A DNA stretch of 64,000 nt from Pseudomonas saliphila (GTDB lineage: Bacteria; Pseudomonadota; Gammaproteobacteria; Pseudomonadales; Pseudomonadaceae): NCBI RefSeq assembly GCF_008638345.1, contig NZ_VTVA01000009.1, positions 62,001 to 126,000 of the forward strand, written 5' to 3'. The position numbers and the translations under genes were made by a program. This document shows, piece after piece, positions 27,838 to 37,159 of the stretch. The notes beneath the pieces were generated by a model, which did no database searches, was not told the DNA's origin, and worked only from the letters and a program-made list of their open reading frames with translations. The first letter of the stretch is position 1, and the number at the start of each line of letters is the position of its first letter.

Positions 27838-28041
27838 ATGCGCGCCGACGAATATCTGAAAAAGCACGGACTGGAAGAAGACAAGAAGGACGAACTAAAG
27901 GATTCGAGCCTGAAGGGCAAATCTCTGGAACGTGCCACCCACCCCGAGCCACCCAAGGCCGGCACGCCACATGACTGGGAGGACTGGGAAAACTTCAAGA
28001 AGGATGAGGAACGCAAGGAGGATGCGGACGCTGACAAGTAG
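27838..28041 (+). CDS. Small highly charged hypothetical protein (67 aa)
   Basis: A very hydrophilic protein of unknown function, rich in Lys, Glu and Asp, with no hydrophobic core or signal. A clear GGAGG sits 6 bases before the ATG, and the reading frame is free of rare codons. HDWEDWENFKKDEE near the C terminus may be a short acidic helix. It diverges from nfeD and stands alone. Confidence 0.6.
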   Translation: MRADEYLKKHGLEEDKKDELKDSSLKGKSLERATHPEPPKAGTPHDWEDWENFKKDEERKEDADADK

Positions 28042-28492
28042 GCCCAGCCGACCCCTGACAACCGGCGCGTTGGTCTAGCATCGGCATGATCGCAGCATCA
28101 AGTACAGCAGTCTCGTTTAAACATCGGCGTGACAGCAGAATCAACTATGCTCGTGCCTGAGACACTGGCCGACCACCACGCCGACCAGTCCCCCTCTTTG
28201 ACAAAGAGGGGTTAGGGGAGACTCAAAGCAGCGATTCACCAGGCCAGATGGAGGCCAGTCGCCCACCGGCGTGATGTAGAAAAGATCGTTTTGGGGGTGC
28301 CATCCGGCAACTCAGATGTTCATGCGAAGCGAGGCGACGGGGCTGAGCCGACCGTGCGATGACAGGGATGTCATCGACGAGCTTACAGGGACGTACTTGC
28401 AGCGTGTCGGCGCAACCCTGCCGGCTCGCGCCAGCTAACGCCGACGTAAGACATACTCAGGGACGGTTGAGATGAACCGTCCCTGAGTCACA
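28042..28492. repeat. 451-base intergenic region with several palindromes
   Basis: No gene is seen. It contains a 21-base palindrome CCCCTCTTTG-A-CAAAGAGGGG (28191-28211) followed by GTTAGGGGAG; a GATGACA/TGTCATC repeat near 28360; two related ACAGGGA-type units about 25-30 bases apart; and a 14-bp stem at 28455-28488. Similar blocks are scattered in pseudomonad genomes, to my recollection, so this looks like a cluster of dispersed intergenic repeats. Confidence 0.55.
28455..28488 (-). terminator. Terminator hairpin after ydbL
   Basis: Perfect 14-bp stem with a 6-base loop, beginning 5 bases past the ydbL stop codon on the minus strand. T content downstream is low, so termination may be assisted. 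Confidence 0.65.
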
Positions 28493-28837
28493 TCACTTCT
28501 TCATCCATACCCCATTGAGCATTATGTACTGCCCTGGCGCAGTACGCTCGATGGCCTTTTTACCGGCCATCGATTCGACGTCGCTCTGCTGGATGCCATT
28601 CTCCTTGGCCAACTTCTGATACTCGTTGCGTCGCGCCTGATTGATCTGGCTGGCAATTTCCGCCGCCTCACCACCCGGATTCACCACGCCGAGATAACCG
28701 TTCGGTTGCTCGCCAAGCTGACCTGACGCCTTCGCTGAGGGCAAGGCCGACATTGCCTCGTTCAGGCTCATCGCCAGCACCGGCATACTCATCACCAGCG
28801 CCAACAAAAGGCCGCCCATTCTGATACTCATACGCAT
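28493..28837 (-). CDS. ydbL: YdbL-family periplasmic protein (DUF1318)
   Basis: A secreted 114-residue protein with a signal peptide ending near VLA (about residue 22). The mature part has the family pattern NPGGEAAEIASQINQARRNEYQ and ends with a short PGQYIMLNG segment. In E. coli YdbL is encoded with YdbH and YnbE and is thought to modulate the YdbH-YnbE bridge. Third gene of the operon, 17 bases after ynbE. Confidence 0.88.
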   Translation of the reverse strand: MRMSIRMGGLLLALVMSMPVLAMSLNEAMSALPSAKASGQLGEQPNGYLGVVNPGGEAAEIASQINQARRNEYQKLAKENGIQQSDVESMAGKKAIERTAPGQYIMLNGVWMKK

Positions 28838-28854
28838 GTCATTCCCCCGGATCG

Positions 28855-29046
28855 TTAGAACAACCCACTCGATTCACTGAAAAGCTCATCGAGCTCCTTA
28901 TCGACCCTGACGTAGATCTCATGCTGGATCTTGACGTTCAGGTTGATGTTGATTGGTTCACTGGGCGCTTCCAGCTTTACTGTAGGTGTGCAACCCGCCA
29001 TGAACACCACAGCCATTGCCGCTATCGGAAACAATCGCCAACGCAT
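28855..29046 (-). CDS. ynbE: YnbE-family outer-membrane lipoprotein
   Basis: A 63-residue lipoprotein: short signal, lipobox MAGC (Cys19), then PININLNVKIQHEIYVRVDKEL, the beta strand that in E. coli YnbE augments the YdbH beta-groove. A GAGGAG site precedes the ATG. It lies between ydbH and ydbL, matching the conserved three-gene operon. Confidence 0.9.
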   Translation of the reverse strand: MRWRLFPIAAMAVVFMAGCTPTVKLEAPSEPININLNVKIQHEIYVRVDKELDELFSESSGLF

Positions 29047-29065
29047 GAGGCTCTCCTCTACTGGG

Positions 29066-31669
29066 TCAGCGCCGCTGCAGCAGCCGCTCCTGAACCCGTT
29101 TCTGAATGATATCGCTGACCTGTCCGCTCAGTTGAAGGCTGGCCAGCAGCGCCGGGATATCTTCTTCCAGACGTACATTGAGGTGCACCGGACGGCCCTG
29201 CTGCAGCGCCGGATTATGACCCTCAAGACGCAAACCGAGTACGAGTATGCCGTCCTCGGCATAATCAAGATCACTCGCGAGCACACTGTACCGGAAATCA
29301 TCGAGCGCCAGCACCAGTTCTCGCATGCCGGGGTTAGTACCCAGCGCGGCCAGCTTGTCCGAGCGATACTGCAAGGTCCCGCCCGGCTTACGCGCACTGA
29401 GTGAACCCTTCTCGATAATCACACCATTGTCCGTCAGGACCACCGGCAACTGACCATCGATAATGCCCTGTCCACCAAGGCCTTCCGCCGGATAGGCCTC
29501 GAACAGTTTGCTCAGCTCGATGCCTTCCAGCCGCACCGTAAGGTTCTGCCGCGCCTGGGCAAAATCCAGAACGCCCGGCTGCAGCAGAAACCTCCCGCCA
29601 AGCAAGCCACTGGAGGCCTGTGTGATGTCCAGCTTGCCAGCCAGCATCTCGTCCAGCGTCGCGCGATAGCGTCCGGCAAAGCTGGCCGGGCCAATCGGTA
29701 GGCCGGGATTGATCGTCTGCAATTTAGTGTCGGCAGTTTCCAGGGTGAGCGTGTCGCCGATCAGTGCAACTCCCAGCGGCAAGTCCAGCCCGCTGAACTC
29801 GGTGCGGTCGTAGATGCCGCTGGCACCGGATAGATTGACCCGCCCAGTCAGCCGCTCAAGCCCTGGATTGCCAGTGAGATCAAAGTGGGCGGTCAGCTTG
29901 CCAGCGCTCAGATCAAGCAACGCGGGCCAGTCGGTCAACGTGAGCGCGAGAGGATTGGCTGCGCGCAGGAATATGTTTTCCGGTGTCAGGCTCGCGCGCC
30001 ACCCGGCGTCGGGCGGCCAGGTCATATCCAGATCAAACTGCAGCCCACTCGCCGCAGCAGCTACCCCTTTCCAGTCCAGCCCCTTTTCGCCGTAACCCAG
30101 CTGGCCAACCAGGCTCCAGCCCTGCGGGCGTAATACGGCATGTTCCAGCCGGGAAGCGTCAAGGCGGATGGGCGCGTCGAGCCGCATCGCGCCCTCAGCG
30201 TCAAAAGGGATATCAAGCTCGAGTCCGGCCAGATCGAGTCGCGTGTCGGTTAATGACACGCCCGCGTCGACCAGCTGCAGTGCAGCCGAGGTCAGGTGCG
30301 CCGATTTACCCAGGGTGAGACTCAGACGCTGCTGATCGACCTGGCCTTCAAAGGACAGATCGGCTTGCAGATCCCGGAACTGGATACCCGCGTAGTCGAT
30401 ACGGCCACCTGTGAGTTGCAGACGGCCCTGCTGCACGTCAGCGTGCAATGCGGGGGCGTTGGTCAGACTCAGTTTGGTATCGAGCGTACCGGTCACCGGG
30501 CCATCCAGCGTTGCGTTGACTGTCAGCGGTAAGGCGGCACGCCAGCCTTCAGTGGAACCGGGTTCCGGTTCAATGATGACCTGCATGCCAACCGGGCGCA
30601 CCTCGATAGGCAGGCTCGCCAAGGCCGGCAGACTCAGCCGTTCAACCTGCAGGCTGGCCGTGCCTTCATGGAGTAGCCAGGCGCCCTGATCACCCTGAAA
30701 ATCGAACGTGGCGACGCCACTTACCGCGCCAACGTCCTCCACCTCCCATGGCTGAGACAGGCCTAATCGGCCGTCCAGCCGGACGGCGCCAGCCAACAGA
30801 TCGGTCAACTCGACAGGTGTCATGCCAGGCTGCAGCGCCCACTGTGCCTTGAATTGCAAGCCAGTTGGCAGCGCCATAACTGGCAGCGTTCCCGGCTCCA
30901 ACCAGGGCTCGATGAACACGAACAACCAGTTCGCATCCGGCCAGCTGGGCATGCTCAGATTGCCTTGCCACTGCGGGGAATCCACTGCGCCGCGCCAGTC
31001 GGCAACCATATCCAACGCGGGCTGATCCGACAGGGCAAGGCTACCGGTCAGCGCAAGGACTTCGGCGTCATCGTGCAGCGCGACGTCCAACGTCAGGCTA
31101 TCTGCCCCGCTCAGCAGTGATAGCTGCGCGGCGAGTGAATTCGCTGAGCTGGCATCACGCTGTGCATTGAATGATCCGCTGAGCTCACAGGTCTCCTGCT
31201 GACAGGGCGTGCGCAGACTCAGATCCCGAATCGCGGCCTTGGCGGGAAACCAGTGCGGCACGTGCAGCCAATCCCGCGGGTCCAGCGGCTGCGGCGACTG
31301 ATCCACCGAGGCGGGTGCCGGCGAGCCCGGGTTCGGATCCAGCATGGGGTCTTCGATGGCCATCCCCGGCGTCGGGCGCCAGTCCAGATCCAGATCACGG
31401 ATATCGATCAGTTCCAGACGCGGCCCCGCATTCCACACCAGCTTGACCTGAACGCCCCAGGCGGCAAATCCCAGTTTGCCCTGATCGCCGACATACCGGC
31501 CGCTGATCTCGTCGACGCTCAACTGCCAGTCTGACCAGCTCACGCCTCGCCAATCGAGCTGTTCGACACCAGCGTCCCGCAGCGATCGCTGCGCTGATTG
31601 CACCGCGAAAATACCGGCGAGCATTATCAGCGCAAGCACAACGATCAGGATCCGGAACGCGGTCCGCAT
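29066..31669 (-). CDS. ydbH: YdbH-family AsmA-like intermembrane lipid-transport protein
   Basis: A large periplasm-spanning protein that with YhdP and TamB is held to move phospholipids to the outer membrane. The ATG at 31669 has AGGAG 7 bases upstream (an earlier in-frame ATG would add five residues) and gives 867 residues. There is an N-terminal membrane anchor (residues 4-26) followed by long beta-rich repeats and a conserved C-terminal domain (GGQGIIDGQLPVVL, LALDDFRYSVL). First gene of ydbH-ynbE-ydbL, diverging from the phospholipase D gene. Confidence 0.92.
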   Translation of the reverse strand: MRTAFRILIVVLALIMLAGIFAVQSAQRSLRDAGVEQLDWRGVSWSDWQLSVDEISGRYVGDQGKLGFAAWGVQVKLVWNAGPRLELIDIRDLDLDWRPTPGMAIEDPMLDPNPGSPAPASVDQSPQPLDPRDWLHVPHWFPAKAAIRDLSLRTPCQQETCELSGSFNAQRDASSANSLAAQLSLLSGADSLTLDVALHDDAEVLALTGSLALSDQPALDMVADWRGAVDSPQWQGNLSMPSWPDANWLFVFIEPWLEPGTLPVMALPTGLQFKAQWALQPGMTPVELTDLLAGAVRLDGRLGLSQPWEVEDVGAVSGVATFDFQGDQGAWLLHEGTASLQVERLSLPALASLPIEVRPVGMQVIIEPEPGSTEGWRAALPLTVNATLDGPVTGTLDTKLSLTNAPALHADVQQGRLQLTGGRIDYAGIQFRDLQADLSFEGQVDQQRLSLTLGKSAHLTSAALQLVDAGVSLTDTRLDLAGLELDIPFDAEGAMRLDAPIRLDASRLEHAVLRPQGWSLVGQLGYGEKGLDWKGVAAAASGLQFDLDMTWPPDAGWRASLTPENIFLRAANPLALTLTDWPALLDLSAGKLTAHFDLTGNPGLERLTGRVNLSGASGIYDRTEFSGLDLPLGVALIGDTLTLETADTKLQTINPGLPIGPASFAGRYRATLDEMLAGKLDITQASSGLLGGRFLLQPGVLDFAQARQNLTVRLEGIELSKLFEAYPAEGLGGQGIIDGQLPVVLTDNGVIIEKGSLSARKPGGTLQYRSDKLAALGTNPGMRELVLALDDFRYSVLASDLDYAEDGILVLGLRLEGHNPALQQGRPVHLNVRLEEDIPALLASLQLSGQVSDIIQKRVQERLLQRR

Positions 31670-31744
31670 CAGCAATCTCCTCAAAGGTCTGTTCTCAGGT
31701 TAGCATGGTGCCGGACATCACACGCTTGGGCATGGAGCTGATAC

Positions 31745-33205
31745 ATGGACGCATTGGCGCGGTTGAACCGCCCGCGACGCCACAGAGGATTGTGCCGCAC
31801 CCTGGCACTGATATGCCTGCTGCTCTGGATAGCCCTCGCGCTGTATCAGGCATTGCGGCCGCTGCCGCCCGGTATGTCGGTCACTGGCCCATTGCGCCCG
31901 GCAGACGATCTGGCCCTGCTGACTGATCAGACCTACCGCTCCGCCGATGGCGAGCCGGCCAGCGAGCAGCAGATATTCGATGAAGTATTCAGACTGATCG
32001 GCCAGGCGCGCAAGCTTATCGTGATCGACATGTTTCTGTTCAATGAGTTCGCCGCCGAGAACAGTTACCGGCCGCTGACCGCGCAAATGACCGAAGCGCT
32101 GATTGCCGCGCGGCAGGCACAGCCGAACATCGAAATAGTGCTGATCACCGACCCCTTCAACCATCTTTATGGCGGACTGCGCTCAGCACATTTCGAGCGG
32201 CTGGCCGAATCCGGCGTTCAGGTGGTATATACCGATGTTAGCCGGCTTCCCGCCTCGAACCCGGTATGGTCAGGGGTGTGGATGCTGTGTTGCAGCTGGG
32301 TCGGCAACAATCCGGACGGCGGCTGGCTGCCCAATCCGGTAGCCGACAAGGACGTCACACTGCGCTCCTATCTGCACCTGCTCAACTTTCGCGCTAACCA
32401 CCGCAAGACGCTGGTGGTGGATCAAGGCGATGATTGGGTTGGCCTGGTCACCTCGGGCAACCCCCAGGATGCGAGCAGCCGCCATAGCAACAACGCCCTC
32501 CGCTTCAGCGGCGCCGCCGCGCTGGATCTGCTGCAGACAGAACGCGCGGTATTGGCAATGTCCGGCGCCGCCACAGGCGCTGACTGGCCGCAGCCACCAG
32601 AGCCGAGGACCGAATCTGCCGACCCAGCGATACAGATACTGACCGAGGGTGCCATTCGCGACGCGTTATTGGAAATGATCGACTCATCGGCACGTGGCGA
32701 CCGCCTGGATATGGAAGTGTTCTATCTATCCCACCGCCCGGTAATCAACGCGCTGATCCGCGCCCATGAACGCGGCGTAACAATCAGAGCGGTGCTGGAC
32801 CCCAACCGTGACGCCTTCGGCCGCGAAAAGAACGGCATCCCCAACCGCCAGGCCGCCTGGGATCTGCACAAAGCCGGCATCGACCTGCGCTGGTGTTTCA
32901 CCCAAGGCGAACAATGTCACCGCAAGTGGATCCGACTGGAACGGGCCGATGGCCGCGCCGAACTGATCAGCGGCTCAGCCAACTTCACCCGGCGCAACCT
33001 TGACGATCTCAACCTGGAAACCAGTGTGCGGATAGTCGCTACCCAGCATCCGATACTGGACAGCAGCCGCGAGTCATTTGAAAGGGTATGGTCCAACGCA
33101 GAAGGCGCAACCTACAGCCTGCCCTACGAGGATTTTGCCGATCACTCGTGGGCTCGCTACGGGTTGTATCGGTTGATGGAAGCGACAGGGATGTCGACGT
33201 TCTAA
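31745..33205 (+). CDS. Phospholipase D-family protein with membrane anchor
   Basis: A 486-residue PLD-superfamily protein with one N-terminal hydrophobic segment (about 19-38) and the catalytic part probably in the periplasm. Two HKD motifs are present: His219-Lys221-Asp226 (HRKTLVVD) and His392-Lys394 followed by Glu399 where Asp is usual (HRKWIRLE), then GSANFTRRN. It is cardiolipin-synthase-like in design but lacks the two-helix N terminus. It diverges from ydbH by only 75 bases, which suggests a link to envelope phospholipid handling; that is inference. Confidence 0.87.
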   Translation: MDALARLNRPRRHRGLCRTLALICLLLWIALALYQALRPLPPGMSVTGPLRPADDLALLTDQTYRSADGEPASEQQIFDEVFRLIGQARKLIVIDMFLFNEFAAENSYRPLTAQMTEALIAARQAQPNIEIVLITDPFNHLYGGLRSAHFERLAESGVQVVYTDVSRLPASNPVWSGVWMLCCSWVGNNPDGGWLPNPVADKDVTLRSYLHLLNFRANHRKTLVVDQGDDWVGLVTSGNPQDASSRHSNNALRFSGAAALDLLQTERAVLAMSGAATGADWPQPPEPRTESADPAIQILTEGAIRDALLEMIDSSARGDRLDMEVFYLSHRPVINALIRAHERGVTIRAVLDPNRDAFGREKNGIPNRQAAWDLHKAGIDLRWCFTQGEQCHRKWIRLERADGRAELISGSANFTRRNLDDLNLETSVRIVATQHPILDSSRESFERVWSNAEGATYSLPYEDFADHSWARYGLYRLMEATGMSTF

Positions 33206-33209
33206 GGAT

Positions 33210-33238
33210 AGCGGGGCGGCCGACAAACGAGCCCCGCT
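33210..33238. terminator. Hairpin between convergent PLD and aldehyde dehydrogenase genes
   Basis: Perfect 8-bp GC-rich repeat AGCGGGGC/GCCCCGCT with a 13-base loop, placed midway between the two stop codons. Confidence 0.5.
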
Positions 33239-33246
33239 TGAGCTGT

Positions 33247-34683
33247 TCAGCTCTGAATATAAGCGACCTGGGTGTGCGTGTACTCGTACAGGCCATGCTT
33301 TCCGTCAGCACCGCCGATACCTGAACGCCGCACTCCTGCATGGAAGCCCTGGATAGCCTCGAAGCTCTCCCGGTTGACATAGGTCTCGCCAAACTTCAGA
33401 CGGGACACAGCACCCATGGCCGAGTTGAGGTCATTGGTGAAGATGGAGGAGGTCAACCCGTACTCGCTTTCATTGGCCAAGGCAATGGCCTGATCCAGAT
33501 CATCCACTGGCTCGACCATTAGCATCGGTCCGAAGATCTCCCGCTTGAGTACTTCCATATCTGCGTTGACATTGGTCAGCACTGTGGGCTCGAAGAAGCA
33601 GCCGGCCCCTGCATCGTAGCCTTTCCCGCCGGTCAGAATTTCTGCCCCTTTGCTGCGTGCATCGGTCACCTGGGCGGACAGCCTGTCTACCGCGGCGCGG
33701 TTGATCAGCGACCCCATGTCGACGTTGTCGGCCATCGGATCGCCCATGCGGATGGTGCCGAAGTCCGTTTGCAAGCGCTCGCAGAACTCCTCATATACCT
33801 GCCGCTGTACGTAAATCCGCTCGGAGCAGTTGCAGGCCTGGCCGCTGTTCATGGTCTTGGCCCAGCGCAGAGCTGCCACTGCGATATCCAGATTGGCGTC
33901 GGCCAGTATGATCGACGGCGCCTTTCCGCCCAGCTCCAGGCTGACCTTGGTGATGTTCTGCGCCGCACCTGCCATGATCGCCGAACCCGCCGCCGAGCTG
34001 CCGGTGAAGCTGATCATGTCCACATCCGGACTAGTTACCAGCTGCTGGCCAACCGTGTTGCCCGCGCCGATGACCAGGTTGAATACTCCCGGGGGCAACT
34101 CGGCCTGCTCGACCAGACGGGCGAATTCATAGGCGCAGAAAGGTGTTTCCTCGCTGGGCTTAATGACAATGGTGTTTCCGGTGAGCAGTGCCGGCGCCAC
34201 CTTGCGCACGATCATGAAGAAGGGGAAGTTCCACGGCAGGATGCCGGCCACCACCCCTAGCGGGCGGCGGAACAGGAACATGTTTTCCCCCGGCCGGTCG
34301 CTGCTGATGATCTCGCCCTCGATGCGGCGACCCCACTCGGCGTAGTAGTCCAGATACTCGGCCGCCAGCCCGACCTCCATCTGAGCCAGCGCCAATACTT
34401 TGCCTTGTTCCTGGGCGATGATCTGGGCAATTCGCGGCGCCGCTTCGCGGATACCGGCAGCGATGCGGCGTAAATATTGTGCCCTGGCGTTCGCCGGCTG
34501 CGCGGCCCAGGCATCCTGTGCCGCCCGCGCAGCTCCAATGGCCGCTGCGGTGAGCTCGCTGCCAGCATCCAACACCCCGCCTAGGCTCTGCTCGGTAGCC
34601 GGATTGATCACGTCGATAAGACTGCCGCGGCCCTCGACAAACTGGCCGTCGATATAATGTTGAAAGTGCAATGAACTGGTCAT
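33247..34683 (-). CDS. NAD(P)-dependent aldehyde dehydrogenase
   Basis: Oxidises an aldehyde to a carboxylic acid. At 478 residues it has the full ALDH fold: PWNFPFFM near 152, FTGSSAAGSAI near 228, catalytic Glu in VSLELGGKAP near 250 and nucleophilic Cys in NSGQACNCSERIYV near 285. It resembles lactaldehyde/glycolaldehyde and other AldA-type enzymes, but the substrate is open. Its ATG overlaps the stop of the 2-hydroxyacid oxidase gene by 4 bases, so it is coupled to that gene and probably to the P450 before it. Confidence 0.93.
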   Translation of the reverse strand: MTSSLHFQHYIDGQFVEGRGSLIDVINPATEQSLGGVLDAGSELTAAAIGAARAAQDAWAAQPANARAQYLRRIAAGIREAAPRIAQIIAQEQGKVLALAQMEVGLAAEYLDYYAEWGRRIEGEIISSDRPGENMFLFRRPLGVVAGILPWNFPFFMIVRKVAPALLTGNTIVIKPSEETPFCAYEFARLVEQAELPPGVFNLVIGAGNTVGQQLVTSPDVDMISFTGSSAAGSAIMAGAAQNITKVSLELGGKAPSIILADANLDIAVAALRWAKTMNSGQACNCSERIYVQRQVYEEFCERLQTDFGTIRMGDPMADNVDMGSLINRAAVDRLSAQVTDARSKGAEILTGGKGYDAGAGCFFEPTVLTNVNADMEVLKREIFGPMLMVEPVDDLDQAIALANESEYGLTSSIFTNDLNSAMGAVSRLKFGETYVNRESFEAIQGFHAGVRRSGIGGADGKHGLYEYTHTQVAYIQS

Positions 34684-35891
34684 GAATAGGCTCCTGAGCG
34701 CTGTGCGCCAGTGAATGCGGACGCAGCCCGATGGACTGGCTGCGAATCAAGATGAGTAAGAGCGCTGCGGTCGAGATCATCGATATGCGGTACCCCGACC
34801 AACCCCAAGGTGCGCTCGGTTTCGCGCCGTAGCAGTTCGAGCATGCGTGCCACGCCCGGCTGCCCGTAGGCGGATAGTGCATACAGATAGGGACGCCCCA
34901 CCAGACAGGCGCGAGCACCAAGGGCCAGCGCCTTGACGATATGGCTGCCGCGGCGTATCCCGCCATCAAGCACCACCTCCAGGCGACCGTCGACTGCATC
35001 GACAATATCGGCGAGCAGATCCAGTGCCGCCGGGCTTCCGTCGAGCTGCCGGCCGCCGTGATTGGAAACGACGATTCCGGTCACACCCGCCGTCACCGCA
35101 TCCCGCGCATCGGCGACCGACTGCAGCCCCTTGATGATGAAGGGCCGCCCCCAGTACTGCTGCAACTGCTCGACCCGCGCCCAGGTAATGTTCTGTTCCA
35201 TTTTAGTGGCGAAATAGCTGGTCAGCGTGCCCAGCGAGTTGGAGCCATCCGGCGTCGGCACGTTGGGCAGGGTAATCCCACCGTGCGCCAGATATCGCAT
35301 ACCCCATACCGGCTTTTGCACGAAGGACAAGATATTCCGCCGATTAAGCTTCGGCGGCACCGTCAGACCGAAGCGCAGATCGCGCTCACGGTTTCCCGCC
35401 ACGGCGCAGTCTACCGTCAGGCAGATCGCGTCGTAGCCAGCCCTCTTGCAGCGGTCGATGATGGCCCGGTTCAGGCCATCATCGTTTAGCAGGTAGAGCT
35501 GGAAGATCTTCGGCCCGGTAGCGCAGTCCGCCACCTCTTCCAGGCTGGTGGTGGCCATGGTCGACAGCATGTATCCTGCGCCCAGCCGCGCCGCCTCCTG
35601 GGCCACTGCCCGTTCGCCAGAGGGGTGAAACAGCCGGGTCATGCCGGTGGGCGCCATGAACACCGGCCAGTCCAGATCACAGCCGAAAACCCGCCGGCGC
35701 ATGTCTATCTGGCGGATATCCCGCAACTGACGCGGCACCAGCTGATGGCGCTCGAAGGCCTGGGTGTTGGCGCGGACCGTCAGTTCATCATCGGCGCCCC
35801 CTTCGATATAGTGGTACAGCGAGCCGGGCAGCCGGCTCCGGGCGACCCGGGCGAAGTCTTGCGAATTGAAACAATCATGCAAACGAGTCAT
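34680..35891 (-). CDS. FMN-dependent alpha-hydroxyacid oxidase/dehydrogenase
   Basis: A TIM-barrel flavoenzyme of the LldD/glycolate oxidase family that turns a 2-hydroxyacid into a 2-oxoacid. The 403 residues contain YHYIEGGADDE near 27, the FMN-binding MSTMATTSLEE region, QLYLLND, the catalytic SNHGGRQLDG with its His near 280, and DGGIRRGSHIVKALALGA near 312. It sits between the P450 and the aldehyde dehydrogenase on one strand. LldD acts on lactate, but the context suggests a different 2-hydroxyacid. Confidence 0.93.
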   Translation of the reverse strand: MTRLHDCFNSQDFARVARSRLPGSLYHYIEGGADDELTVRANTQAFERHQLVPRQLRDIRQIDMRRRVFGCDLDWPVFMAPTGMTRLFHPSGERAVAQEAARLGAGYMLSTMATTSLEEVADCATGPKIFQLYLLNDDGLNRAIIDRCKRAGYDAICLTVDCAVAGNRERDLRFGLTVPPKLNRRNILSFVQKPVWGMRYLAHGGITLPNVPTPDGSNSLGTLTSYFATKMEQNITWARVEQLQQYWGRPFIIKGLQSVADARDAVTAGVTGIVVSNHGGRQLDGSPAALDLLADIVDAVDGRLEVVLDGGIRRGSHIVKALALGARACLVGRPYLYALSAYGQPGVARMLELLRRETERTLGLVGVPHIDDLDRSALTHLDSQPVHRAASAFTGAQRSGAYS

Positions 35892-35917
35892 GGCGCGATT
35901 CCGTGTGACAGGTCGGC

Positions 35918-37159
35918 TCAGCGGGCCTTGAAACGCACCTGCAGATTATGCGGGCCGCGCGCGAAATAGGAATCCAGCCAGACGACGTCTTCAGCTTCAG
36001 CTATCGGGTCGACTGTCTCCAGGCGCGAGAAGACCACTTCAAGCGCGACCCGGGCTTCCATCCGTGCGAGGAAGCTGCCCAGACAGAAGTGCGGCCCCTG
36101 ACCAAATGACATCATCGCCACTTCGGGCTTGCGGTCGATATCGAAGACATTCGCGTCTGAGAACTTGGTCTCATCCCGGTTGGCCGACCCCAGCAGCGGC
36201 ATCACCGCCTTGCCCTTGGGAATCTTGACGCCGCATAGCTCGGTATCCTCGACGGTGTGTCGGAACAGCATCTGCACCACCGGGTTGAACCGTAGCGTTT
36301 CTTCCAGCAGCTGCGGAATTAGACTGTGATCGGCGCGCACCCGGGCGTAGACCTCAGGGTGACGACGCAACTCGACCATGGTGCACCCCAGCAGATTGGT
36401 GGTGGTTTCTACGCCGCCAATCAGCAGCAGGGTCGCCATCTGCAGCACCTCCAGGCGGGTCATCGTCTCGCCATTGACCTCGGCGTTGATGAAGGTGGAG
36501 ATCAGATCGTCCTGGGGGTTCTGCTTGCGCTCGTCGTAGAGGTCCTCAAAGAAACGACGCAATTGGTCGGAGTGCGCCCGAATCTCGGCCAGACGCTCGG
36601 GACCATAGGCGTGGCGGTTGGCCGCTGCCAGCAGATCGTCAACCCAGACCTTGAATTCAGCGCGGCGAGCGGTGGGCACACCCAGCACTTCGCTGATCAC
36701 CGTCACCGGATACAGCGCAGTGAATTCCCAGACCCAGTCGAACTCCCCTTCCTTACCGTGCTTGGCAATCAACCCCTCCACCAGCTCAGTGGCGATCGCG
36801 CGGGCCCGCTCTTCCAGCGCCGCAACTTTAGTGGGCATGAACGCCTTGTTGGCCAGCTTGCGCAGGTGCACGTGATTCGGTGGATCCATGGAAATCATCG
36901 GAGCAACTTCGGGTACCGGGTCATACTCCCCCAGCAGCTCCGGCCAGAAGAATTGCGAACTGAACAGCTTATGGTCCTTGAGTACCTTGTCGACGCCTTC
37001 ATAACTGGCCACCGCATAGGCGTCCATCTGCGGCAGATACATCACCGGCTCGTTCGCGCGCATTTTCGCATAGTAGGGATAGGGGTTCTGTTTCACCTGC
37101 TCGTTCAGGGGGTCGTACTGATCAGGCAGGCTAGTGGCGACGGCATTGGATACAGACAT
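35918..37159 (-). CDS. Cytochrome P450 monooxygenase (bacterial class I type)
   Basis: A soluble heme-thiolate oxygenase that inserts one oxygen atom into a substrate. The ATG at 37159 with GGGAG upstream gives 413 residues. Seen: the I-helix motif GGVETT (proton relay), the K-helix pair within EETLRFNP, and the heme loop FGQGPHFCLG with axial Cys359. Such P450s need a 2Fe-2S ferredoxin and reductase, which are encoded at 56.5-54.9 kb. It leads a minus-strand P450 / hydroxyacid oxidase / aldehyde dehydrogenase operon and diverges from a SnoaL-like gene. Substrate unknown; family assignment (CYP number) cannot be made by reading. Confidence 0.95.
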   Translation of the reverse strand: MSVSNAVATSLPDQYDPLNEQVKQNPYPYYAKMRANEPVMYLPQMDAYAVASYEGVDKVLKDHKLFSSQFFWPELLGEYDPVPEVAPMISMDPPNHVHLRKLANKAFMPTKVAALEERARAIATELVEGLIAKHGKEGEFDWVWEFTALYPVTVISEVLGVPTARRAEFKVWVDDLLAAANRHAYGPERLAEIRAHSDQLRRFFEDLYDERKQNPQDDLISTFINAEVNGETMTRLEVLQMATLLLIGGVETTTNLLGCTMVELRRHPEVYARVRADHSLIPQLLEETLRFNPVVQMLFRHTVEDTELCGVKIPKGKAVMPLLGSANRDETKFSDANVFDIDRKPEVAMMSFGQGPHFCLGSFLARMEARVALEVVFSRLETVDPIAEAEDVVWLDSYFARGPHNLQVRFKAR

